Below are positions 1 through 6,691 of a DNA stretch of 19,864 bases, one piece after another. Source of the DNA: JBHHZM01 sp046758065. GTDB taxonomy: Bacteria > Pseudomonadota > Alphaproteobacteria > JAAXGF01. The position numbers and the translations under genes are program-made. The DNA is taken from the NCBI GenBank assembly GCA_046758065.1, contig JBHHZM010000056.1:1-19864 (forward strand), in the 5' to 3' direction. The notes beneath the pieces were generated by a model. The model did no database searches. It was not told the origin of the DNA and saw only the letters and a program-made list of their open reading frames with translations. Positions within the stretch are counted from its first letter, which is position 1. Each line of letters starts with the position of its first letter.

Positions 1-132
1 GTGTCCCCGGTGATCAAGTCGCATCACCGTGGCCCGCTCCGCTTGCGCCGCGCCGACCTCAACCGTTATTGTCGCGCCGTCTCGACGGAAGCGCCTCCAC
101 GCTTCCGGCCGCGCCGGCGCCGGTTCCGGTGA
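1..132 (+). CDS. C-terminal fragment of an unknown protein (5' truncated by window edge)
   Basis: Frame 1 is open from the first base to a TGA at 130-132 and gives 43 codons. About 18 of the first 20 codons end in G or C. The other two plus frames are either closed at once or show weak third-position bias, so this frame is probably the tail of a real gene. The peptide contains KSHHRGPLRLRRADLNRYC and ends in an arginine-rich stretch. I recognise no domain. It runs in the same direction as the sphingolipid genes that follow and could be their upstream neighbour. It could also be a chance open frame. Confidence 0.35.
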   Translation: MSPVIKSHHRGPLRLRRADLNRYCRAVSTEAPPRFRPRRRRFR

Positions 133-160
133 GAGACGGTTCTCGAATGAGGAGGGCAAG

Positions 161-316
161 GTGCCGTTCGCGTCCCGATCGCGGGAAGGTCGCAGTCTCT
201 TTCTCGTTCCCGACGAACTTCCTGCGACCAGCCACGAAAGCGCGCGTCGACTTTCCCGCCGGTTGGGCTTCCGCCGCCCCGGGCCTGCCGGACAGCGCGG
301 ACAGCGTACCCGGTGA
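161..316 (+). CDS. Possible 51-codon small ORF upstream of the acyltransferase, translationally coupled
   Basis: A GTG at 161 follows a near-perfect Shine-Dalgarno, AGGAGGG at about 149-156, with ordinary spacing. The frame ends at TGA 314-316. That stop overlaps the GTG start (313-315) of the acyltransferase in a GTGA arrangement, which is typical of translational coupling. The peptide begins VPFASRSREGRSLF and is rich in arginine and serine, with no motif I know. Third-position G+C is only about two thirds, lower than in neighbouring genes, so coding status is uncertain. If not a protein gene, it may be a leader ORF that delivers ribosomes to the next start, which has no SD of its own. Confidence 0.32.
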   Translation: MPFASRSREGRSLFLVPDELPATSHESARRLSRRLGFRRPGPAGQRGQRTR

Positions 317-1482
317 CGGCGTCCGGATCGCCGGGGCGGCGTGATCCCGGGCTGCACATCGAAGCCGTCGCCGGACGTGCGGGGCGGGCGCGTTTCGTCC
401 GCGTCCCGTGGCCTCTCTACGCCGACGATCCGAACTGGATTCCGCCGCTCCTCGCCGAGCGGTGCGGCCATCTGAACCCGAAGCGCAATCCCTACTTCGC
501 CGACGCCGAGGCCGCTTTCTGGATCGCCGTCCGAAACGGACGCGACGTCGGACGGATCAGCGCCCAGGTCAACCATGCCCACCTCCGCCGCCACGATGAC
601 GGCGCCGGCCATTTCGGTTTTCTCGACGCCGAAGACGACGAAGAGACCTTCCGGGCGCTCCTCGCAACGGCGGAAGACTGGCTGCGCGCGCGCGGCATGG
701 CCCAGGTGATCGGCCCGTTCAGCCTGTCGATCAACGACGAATGCGGTCTTCTGGTGCGCGGCTTCGACACCCCGCCGTCGTTGATGATGGGTCATGCCTG
801 GCCCTACTACGCGCGTCGCATCGAGGAACAGGGGTACGCCAAGGTCAAGGACCTGCTGGCTTACGATTACGGCGCCGAGCTCGCGGTTCCACCCGCCATC
901 GAAGCTTTCGCCGCCCGGGTGCACAAAAGCGCGAACGTCCGCCTGCGGCCGCTGCGCAAAGATCACTACGCCGAGGACCTCCAGATCATTCTCGACATCT
1001 TCAACGACGCCTGGTCCGACAACTGGGGCTTCGTGCCGCTGTCTTCGACCGAGATCGAGTACCTCACCGTCAATCTCAAGCCGCTCATCCATGAAAAGCT
1101 GGTGTGTATCGCCGAGATCGACGACCAGCCGGCGGCCATGGCGGTCAGCCTGCCCAACCTCAACGAGGCCATCGCCGACCTCGACGGCAGGCTGTTGCCT
1201 GTAGGGTGGCTCAAGCTTCTGTGGCGGCTCAAGCGCGACCGCATGCGCTCGGCGCGGGTCGCGTTGATGGGCGTGCGCCGGCGTTATCGCGAATCCGCGC
1301 TGGGCGCCGCGCTGGCGTATACGGTGGTCGGGTCGATCTATCGCGAGAACGTGCGGCGCGGCTATACCCGGGCCGAACTCTCGTGGATTCTCGAAGACAA
1401 CACGGCGATGCGCCGGATGATCGAGACGCTCGGTGGCGAGGCCTACAAAACCTACCGGATTTACGGAAAGGCGCTGCGGTGA
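313..1482 (+). CDS. bcerS: GNAT-fold N-acyltransferase, candidate bacterial ceramide synthase
   Basis: The product is 389 aa. It belongs to the large GNAT-like family found beside bacterial serine palmitoyltransferase genes. In Caulobacter the corresponding gene encodes the acyltransferase that N-acylates 3-oxosphinganine or sphinganine, and it is unrelated to eukaryotic ceramide synthases. Recognisable family blocks are VPWPLYADDPNWIPPL (31-46), GRISAQ (80-85) and SLSINDECGLLVRGFDTPP (137-155). The C-terminal half has the usual acetyltransferase signature, in which conserved Glu/Asn residues (ELSWILEDNTAM) precede an arginine-rich end. There is no signal peptide or membrane segment, so it should act at the cytosolic face of the inner membrane. 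GTG 313 is the only start before an in-frame stop and lacks an SD. Its stop overlaps the following nucleotidyltransferase by four bases. Substrate assignment rests on family resemblance and the sphingolipid neighbourhood. Confidence 0.75.
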   Translation: MTASGSPGRRDPGLHIEAVAGRAGRARFVRVPWPLYADDPNWIPPLLAERCGHLNPKRNPYFADAEAAFWIAVRNGRDVGRISAQVNHAHLRRHDDGAGHFGFLDAEDDEETFRALLATAEDWLRARGMAQVIGPFSLSINDECGLLVRGFDTPPSLMMGHAWPYYARRIEEQGYAKVKDLLAYDYGAELAVPPAIEAFAARVHKSANVRLRPLRKDHYAEDLQIILDIFNDAWSDNWGFVPLSSTEIEYLTVNLKPLIHEKLVCIAEIDDQPAAMAVSLPNLNEAIADLDGRLLPVGWLKLLWRLKRDRMRSARVALMGVRRRYRESALGAALAYTVVGSIYRENVRRGYTRAELSWILEDNTAMRRMIETLGGEAYKTYRIYGKALR

Positions 1483-2330
1483 GCCGAGCCTCCACCCCCG
1501 CTCCGCGACCCCGCTTCACCGCCCTCGTCCTGGCGGGCAGCCGCGGCCCCGAGGACCCGGTCGCGAGTTCTCGGGGGCTCGCCCACAAATGCCTCGTCGA
1601 AGCGGGCGGCGTCGCCATGCTCCAGCGCGTCGTCGAGGCATTGCGCGCGAGCGACTGCATCGGTCGCATCGGGGTAGCGCTGGGTGATGTCACGGTGCTC
1701 GCGGAACTTCCCGGGATCGCGGCGCTCGTCGAGGATGGCGATGTCGTTCCTTTGAGTTGTACGGAATCGCCCGCGGCAACCGTCGTGCAGGCGATCGACC
1801 GACTCGACGATCCCTTTCCCCTGCTCGTAACGACCGCCGACCATCCGCTGCTGACGCCGGAGATGGTCGACTATTTCTGTACCGAAGCGGTGGCCGGCGG
1901 CGGGGACGTCGCCGTAGCGCTCGCCCCGGCGTCCGCCGTGCTCGATCGTTATCCGGGCGCGCTGCGCACCTTCCTCGGTTTCCGCGATGAACGCTATTCG
2001 GGATGCAACCTGTTCGCCCTGATGAGGCCGCAGGCGGCGCGGGCGGCAACCTACTGGCGGCGCTTCGAGAGCCAGCGCAAGCGCCCCTGGCGCCTCGCCA
2101 AGCTGTTCGGCGTCATGTCGCTGGCGCTCTACCTCTGCCGCCTGCTCACGCTCGAAGCAGCGATGCGGCGCGTCTCGCGGCAGTTCGGCCTTGCCGTCAA
2201 GGCGGTTGTCATGCCGTTCGCCGAGGCCGCGATCGACGTCGACAAGCCGGCCGATCTCGCGCTCGTCAACGACATCCTGCGCGCCCGAGACACGGCTCAC
2301 GGCGACGCGCCGGCGAGCAACCCGAGATAG
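1479..2330 (+). CDS. MobA-like nucleotidyltransferase (NTP_transf_3 type), substrate unknown
   Basis: The product is 283 aa from GTG 1479. That start overlaps the acyltransferase stop as GTGA and has a GGAAAGG SD inside the upstream gene. The N-terminal Rossmann-like fold carries ALVLAGSRG (residues 15-23), the reduced P-loop of sugar-1-phosphate/MobA nucleotidyltransferases, followed by an HKCLVE block with Lys37. VTTADHPLLTP (117-127) sits at the metal-binding position, where relatives have an Asp-x-Asp or Asp-His/Pro. The C-terminal IDVDKPADLALV is the family's usual final motif. A less typical segment, around SQRKRPWRLAKLFGVMSLALYLCR, is basic then hydrophobic and may touch the membrane. 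Coupling to the ceramide synthase candidate suggests it makes an activated head-group donor (for example a CDP- or NDP-linked polar group), but this is inference. Its last 34 bp overlap the opposing glycosyltransferase gene. Confidence 0.85.
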   Translation: MSRASTPAPRPRFTALVLAGSRGPEDPVASSRGLAHKCLVEAGGVAMLQRVVEALRASDCIGRIGVALGDVTVLAELPGIAALVEDGDVVPLSCTESPAATVVQAIDRLDDPFPLLVTTADHPLLTPEMVDYFCTEAVAGGGDVAVALAPASAVLDRYPGALRTFLGFRDERYSGCNLFALMRPQAARAATYWRRFESQRKRPWRLAKLFGVMSLALYLCRLLTLEAAMRRVSRQFGLAVKAVVMPFAEAAIDVDKPADLALVNDILRARDTAHGDAPASNPR

Positions 2331-3538
2331 GCGTCAGCCGCAGACGCGACGTCGAAATCGGCGGCCCGGGCGCGCAGGCGCGCGCGCGTCGGCGGCGCGT
2401 CGAGGACGCCGGCAATGGCGCGGGCGAGCGCGGCGGCGTCGCCCACCGGGACAAGCGGGCCGTATTCGCCATCGGCGAGGATCTCGCGCGGTCCGCTCGG
2501 GCAGTCGGTGCTCACCACCGGGCAGCCGCAGGCCATCGCCTCGACGAGCACGTTGCCGAAGCCCTCTTGCCGCGACGACAACGCCAATGCCGCCGCCCGC
2601 GCCATCCAGACGAAAGGCTCGGCGACGTAGCCCGGCATCCGCACGTCGTTGGCGACGCCCAAGGTTCGCGCGAGGCGTTCGAGAGCGGTGCGCTCGCGAC
2701 CCTCGCCGAGAATGGCGAGCCGCGCCGGCCGCTCGGCGCGCAGCCGGGCAAAGGCGCGGATCAGCGTCGCGAAATCCTTCTGCGCCGCGAGACGGCCGAC
2801 CCCGAGGATGAGCGGCGGCACGTCCTTTTCCATGAGCCACGGATCGTCGCTCCCGCCGTCCGCCCGGGCCGCGATCTCACCGCACGGAATGGGGTTGTGG
2901 ACGACGGCGATGCGCGCCCGAGACAAGCCGGCGATCCGCGCGAGGTCATCGGCAATCCCGGTCGAAACCGCGACGATACCGGCCGCGTCTCCATAGGCGG
3001 CACCGATCAGGGCGGGATAGGTCCGCCGGTAACGACGGTGCGCGATATGGGCGGAGACAGTCTCGTGTTCGCTGACGACAAGGCGCGCCGACGTGCCGGC
3101 GAGCCGGTTCGCCCACAACGCCATCAGATTGACCGGAGTGAACGCCGACAGCACCGCCTCGGGTTGCTCGCGGTCGAGGTAGCGGACGAATGCCGGCAGG
3201 TGCTTCAGCACGCGGGGCGGTTTCGGGGCCAGGAGAAGGGGCAAAATCGCGCGGAGCGGTCCCGGACGTGCCGCCAGCAAAGCGACGTGGGCGCGCCAGC
3301 GCGACGCCGCCGGAAGCCGCACCAGTCGGACCGAAGCCGGCACATGTTCCGTCATGCGCCCATCGTCGCGGCAGACGACGAGATCGACCTTGTAGCCGCG
3401 GGCGGCGAACGCGGTCGCGAGCGTCAGGCAAACCCGTTCGACGCCGCCACCGGCCAAGGTATTTAGAAGAACGGCGATGCGCTGCGGCGCCGGCGCCGCA
3501 CTTGCGTCCCCCGAGGGGCTTGAATCGCTGGTCGGCAT
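2297..3538 (-). CDS. GT4 family glycosyltransferase (paralogue 1)
   Basis: The product is 413 aa with a GT-B fold. The N-terminal acceptor domain begins after about 18 residues with IAVLLNTLAGGGVERV (21-36), the glycine loop typical of GT4. The donor domain contains ILGVGRLAAQKDFATLIRA (about 244-262) and the retaining EX7E motif E325...E333 in EGFGNVLVE, followed by AMACGCPVVSTDCPSGP. It would transfer a sugar from a nucleotide-sugar to a lipid or saccharide acceptor at the cytosolic membrane face. It is the last gene of the minus-strand island, 61 bp after the sulfotransferase gene. The ATG at 3538 lacks a clear SD. It is paralogous to the glycosyltransferase at 4582-5877, including a near-identical stretch of DNA. 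Its 3' end overlaps the plus-strand nucleotidyltransferase by 34 bp. Donor and acceptor are not readable. Confidence 0.92.
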   Translation of the reverse strand: MPTSDSSPSGDASAAPAPQRIAVLLNTLAGGGVERVCLTLATAFAARGYKVDLVVCRDDGRMTEHVPASVRLVRLPAASRWRAHVALLAARPGPLRAILPLLLAPKPPRVLKHLPAFVRYLDREQPEAVLSAFTPVNLMALWANRLAGTSARLVVSEHETVSAHIAHRRYRRTYPALIGAAYGDAAGIVAVSTGIADDLARIAGLSRARIAVVHNPIPCGEIAARADGGSDDPWLMEKDVPPLILGVGRLAAQKDFATLIRAFARLRAERPARLAILGEGRERTALERLARTLGVANDVRMPGYVAEPFVWMARAAALALSSRQEGFGNVLVEAMACGCPVVSTDCPSGPREILADGEYGPLVPVGDAAALARAIAGVLDAPPTRARLRARAADFDVASAADAYLGLLAGASP

Positions 3539-3599
3539 GGAAAGGCGTCTTGCTTTCGCTCACTCGCCTGTCGCGGGCGGTCTGCCGGACATCGATGCG

Positions 3600-4595
3600 C
3601 TATCCCCGGGTCAGCAGACGCCAGAGGCGGGGAATTTCCTGCAACGGGCTGATCGGGTTGCGACGCACCCGGCGTAGTTCCGCTTCAACCTCATCGATCC
3701 GGCGCAGGACGGGAGCCATGGCGGCGAGCGCGTCTTCGATTCGCTGCCAGTCGCGCCACAGTTCGACGTCGTCGGATGCTACGTCATCGGTCGCCAGACG
3801 ATAGATCCAGCAATACGCGTCGCGGACGAGCGCGTTGACCCGGCCGTTGCGATCGAGGTCTTCGACAGTGAAACGGCTATGGCGCATTCCCGCCCTGAGA
3901 AAGCCTTCGGCGTAGGCGCTAAGAGAACGCTCCACGCTTGGCGACCGCGGCAGGTCGAGCGCGTCGGCCACGCGTTCGAGCTGCCCGCGGGGATCGGCCA
4001 TGACGAGATCGTAATCAGCGACGACGAATCGCCTCCGGCGAACCTCGCGGAAGTACGGAATAACGTTGACCAGCCATTCGAGATCGCTCTGTTCCTGGGC
4101 TCCGCGCCGCGGATCGATGCGGGCGCGCGAGCGCGCGACGCTGAGCGGATTGCGCGCCGCGACGAGGTAGGCGACATCGAGGTCGAGGGCGCGGAACACG
4201 CCTTCCCAGAACGGAAGCATGCGCAGCGTCCGGCCGTATTTGTAACCCCAGAGCGAAGTCTCGCCGAAACGGCGGCGGATCGTTTCGACCGCTTCGTCGT
4301 GAAGCGTACGAACCTCGGAGGTCTCCCAGCATTCGGGTTCGATCAGCCGCACGCTGTCGCCGCGGATGCCGAGAGCGCGTTTCAGGCGCTTGTTGATCCT
4401 CAGCAAGTCGCGATCCTCGAAGAACCCGGTCGGGTTCTTGCCGCCGCCCGGCCTGAGACGGTCGCCGAGATCGACCTCCAGTGCCTGAAGGCCGCGGGTG
4501 ACGGCGCTGGTGCCGCTGCGGCCGGCGCCGAGCACCACGACGGCCCGCCAGCGCGGCGCGGCCTCGGCCGCCGGCAACGGCTCAGCGCCCGCCAC
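3600..4595 (-). CDS. PAPS-dependent sulfotransferase family protein
   Basis: The product is 331 aa from GTG 4595, or 340 aa if the ATG at 4622 is used. I prefer the GTG because a GAGGTG SD lies six bases upstream and the overlap with the preceding gene falls from 41 to 14 bp. VVVLGAGRSGTSAV (about 19-32) is the 5'-phosphosulfate-binding loop of sulfotransferases. LVAARNPLSVARSRA (about 144-158) supplies the Arg...Ser 3'-phosphate-binding motif. No membrane segment or signal peptide is seen. The family moves sulfate from PAPS onto hydroxyls of carbohydrates or lipids. Lying between two GT4 genes, it probably sulfates a glycan or glycolipid they build. Some proteins with this fold act on other groups, so sulfation is likely but not proven. 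Confidence 0.85.
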   Translation of the reverse strand: MAGAEPLPAAEAAPRWRAVVVLGAGRSGTSAVTRGLQALEVDLGDRLRPGGGKNPTGFFEDRDLLRINKRLKRALGIRGDSVRLIEPECWETSEVRTLHDEAVETIRRRFGETSLWGYKYGRTLRMLPFWEGVFRALDLDVAYLVAARNPLSVARSRARIDPRRGAQEQSDLEWLVNVIPYFREVRRRRFVVADYDLVMADPRGQLERVADALDLPRSPSVERSLSAYAEGFLRAGMRHSRFTVEDLDRNGRVNALVRDAYCWIYRLATDDVASDDVELWRDWQRIEDALAAMAPVLRRIDEVEAELRRVRRNPISPLQEIPRLWRLLTRG

Positions 4596-5877
4596 GGAGC
4601 ACCTCGAGATAGCGCGCGGCATTCGTCTCGACGGAAAACGCGGCGGCGCGCGCGCGCAGATCGGCCGGAGCGGGCGGGTGATCGATCACGGTCTCGATCG
4701 CCTGCGCCAGCGCCGCGTCATCGCCGACCGGCACCAAAGCTCCAAAAGCGCCGTTATCGAGAATTTCCGCCGGTCCGCTCGGACAGTCGGTGCTGACCAC
4801 CGGGCAGCCGCAGGCCATGGCCTCGACGAGCACGGTGGGCAAGCCTTCCCAGGCGGAAGAGAGGGCAAGCACCGCCGCGCGCGCCATGTAGCAAAAGGGG
4901 TTGTCGCAATAGCCGGGCAGCGACACGTCGGCGCCGCAGTCGAGGTCGGCGACCTGCGCTTCGAGCGAAGAGCGTTCGGATCCTTCGCCGAGCACCATCA
5001 GCCGCGCATTCCGACGCTGCCGGAGACGCGCGAACGCCCGTAGCAAGGTCGCGAGATCCTTGGCCGGATGAAGCTTGGCGACGGCGAGCACCACCGGAGG
5101 CGCACCGGGCCCGAACCAGGGGTGATCGAGCGCCGCCGCCTTGCGCCCGATGTCTTCGGAGACCACCGGGTTGTAGATCGTCGCGATATCGCGACGCACA
5201 AGACCCGCCGTTGCCGCGAGATCGTCGGCGACCCCGCGAGAGACCGCGATCACCGCATCGGCCCGCCGGTATGCCCGCCCCACCAGCCGCCCCGCGCTCG
5301 CCGCCGACATCGCAGGCCAGCGGCTGCGGCCGCGCGTCTTTCCCGACAGGGCGTTGTGTTCGCTTATCACCAGGCGCAGCGGGACCCCGGCGCGTCGACG
5401 TGCCCACAAGGCCACCAGGTTGGCGTTGGTCCCGGCCGAAAGCACGATGGGCGGGCGGGCCGTTCGCAGATAGGCCGCGAACCCCGGCACGAACCGCACC
5501 CTCCTGCCCGGCTTTCCCGAGAATATGCCGGCGGCAAACAGCGAACCGATTCCGCCCGGATCGGCCGCCATCGCCTGCGCCCAGCCCGCCGGGACGGACC
5601 GGTCTTCGATCCGGACGAGCCGCGCCGAGGACGGGAGCAGGTGTGCCGCCGCATCGCGCACCTCGCCGATGACGAGATCGACGGCGTGGCCGCCGGCCGC
5701 GAACGTTTCGGCGAGGTTGGCCGTCACCCGCGCCACGCCGTTGTCGCCGAAGACGGGAATGAACAACGCGATCGGATCGGGCTCGCGCGACGTCTCTGCC
5801 ACCGTTTCCGCTTCGGTTCGCCGCGCCCGGGAGAAACCGTTGCTTTCGCCGCGACGCAGCGCCGCCGTATCGCCCAC
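4582..5877 (-). CDS. GT4 family glycosyltransferase (paralogue 2)
   Basis: The product is 431 aa from GTG 5877, which has a GAGG SD within the end of the oxygenase gene and starts one base after that gene's stop. A polar extension of about 33 residues precedes the GT-B acceptor domain, which opens with IALFIPVFGDNGVARV (36-51). The usual glycine loop is here altered to GDNGVAR. The donor domain has VLAVAKLHPAKDLATLLRA (about 263-281), E344...E352 of the EX7E motif in EGLPTVLVE, and AMACGCPVVSTDCPSGP. It is probably a retaining glycosyltransferase acting in the cytosol at the membrane. It is paralogous to the enzyme at 2297-3538. The two flank the sulfotransferase gene, which suggests a local duplication followed by divergence toward different acceptors. 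Confidence 0.92.
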   Translation of the reverse strand: MGDTAALRRGESNGFSRARRTEAETVAETSREPDPIALFIPVFGDNGVARVTANLAETFAAGGHAVDLVIGEVRDAAAHLLPSSARLVRIEDRSVPAGWAQAMAADPGGIGSLFAAGIFSGKPGRRVRFVPGFAAYLRTARPPIVLSAGTNANLVALWARRRAGVPLRLVISEHNALSGKTRGRSRWPAMSAASAGRLVGRAYRRADAVIAVSRGVADDLAATAGLVRRDIATIYNPVVSEDIGRKAAALDHPWFGPGAPPVVLAVAKLHPAKDLATLLRAFARLRQRRNARLMVLGEGSERSSLEAQVADLDCGADVSLPGYCDNPFCYMARAAVLALSSAWEGLPTVLVEAMACGCPVVSTDCPSGPAEILDNGAFGALVPVGDDAALAQAIETVIDHPPAPADLRARAAAFSVETNAARYLEVLRGGR

Positions 5878-5878
5878 C

Positions 5879-6601
5879 TTACGACCTCAGGCCGCGCATT
5901 CGGCGCAGACCCAGCGCGACCTGACGGCGAAGGCCGAGTACCGGGCGCTCGACAACCACGATGAAGACCTTGCGCAACGCCCCGTCGGGACACGTGATCT
6001 CACGGACCCCGTGCCACGAATTGCCGGTCTGTGTGAACAGCAGGCTGGTGTTTCCCATGGCTTCCGATTCGATCACCCGGTCGAAGTCGTCAAAGGCGGG
6101 CGCCGAGTTGCGGCTCAGGCGACCGCCGTCGTCGAGGATCACCGTCTCGCCGCCCCAGGACGGATCCCAGTCGTCGGCCGTGTTGAAGTAGAAGATGTGC
6201 GATCCGAACTTGTCCTTGGCATCGCAGTGGGGCGATACCGAACAGCCCTTCGGAGTGTAATGCCAGTGATAGCGCAGGCGCAGCGACCGGCATCCGAACA
6301 TGCGTTTCAGAAAGCAAACGTACGGCTCGCCCGACAGTTCGCCGATGAAGGCGCGCCAGGCGTCATCGACCGCAAGGTTCGGGTCGTACTCAAGGATGTA
6401 GCGATCGTGACTCCGCTGACCGTGCATGCGTTTCTTGCCGAACACCCGGTCGAACTGCGACACGTCGGGCAAGGCCGCGCGCAGCGTTGCGTGCCCTTCC
6501 TCGGTCAGCAGTCCCAGCGGGTTGATCCAGGGGTAAGGGCGACGGGACCGAAAGGCGGCGGCGTCGATCGCGTTCAGCCGGTCGTAGTCGAGGAACGACA
6601 T
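5879..6601 (-). CDS. 2-oxoglutarate/Fe(II)-dependent oxygenase
   Basis: The product is 240 aa. The ATG at 6601 is chosen because GAAGGG lies upstream at good spacing. A longer frame to 6676 adds 25 residues without family character. The double-stranded beta-helix core is marked by H125-x-D127 (in SPHCDAKDKFGSH), distal H197 (in GNSWHGV) and R210, placed to bind the 2-oxoglutarate carboxylate. This is the complete metal and cosubstrate set of the prolyl-4-hydroxylase-like superfamily. It would hydroxylate, or otherwise oxidise, an unknown substrate using O2 and 2-oxoglutarate in the cytosol. The next gene starts one base after its stop, so the two are co-transcribed. In this cluster a lipid acyl chain, long-chain base or sugar is a plausible substrate. 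The basic C-terminus (RRQVALGLRRMRGLRS) could favour membrane contact. Confidence 0.9.
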   Translation of the reverse strand: MSFLDYDRLNAIDAAAFRSRRPYPWINPLGLLTEEGHATLRAALPDVSQFDRVFGKKRMHGQRSHDRYILEYDPNLAVDDAWRAFIGELSGEPYVCFLKRMFGCRSLRLRYHWHYTPKGCSVSPHCDAKDKFGSHIFYFNTADDWDPSWGGETVILDDGGRLSRNSAPAFDDFDRVIESEAMGNTSLLFTQTGNSWHGVREITCPDGALRKVFIVVVERPVLGLRRQVALGLRRMRGLRS

Positions 6602-6691
6602 GTTCCACTGCCCTTCAGATCGTGCGCACGCGCCTCGCATCGACGGGCTGCGCGAACCGGCGCAGCTCCGGGCCATGCCCCGCTACAGCGC

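Noticed and set aside
2003..3466. A 487-codon plus-strand frame opposite the first GT4 gene
   Set aside because: The opposing strand encodes a full GT-B glycosyltransferase with EX7E. The plus frame has no recognisable motif.
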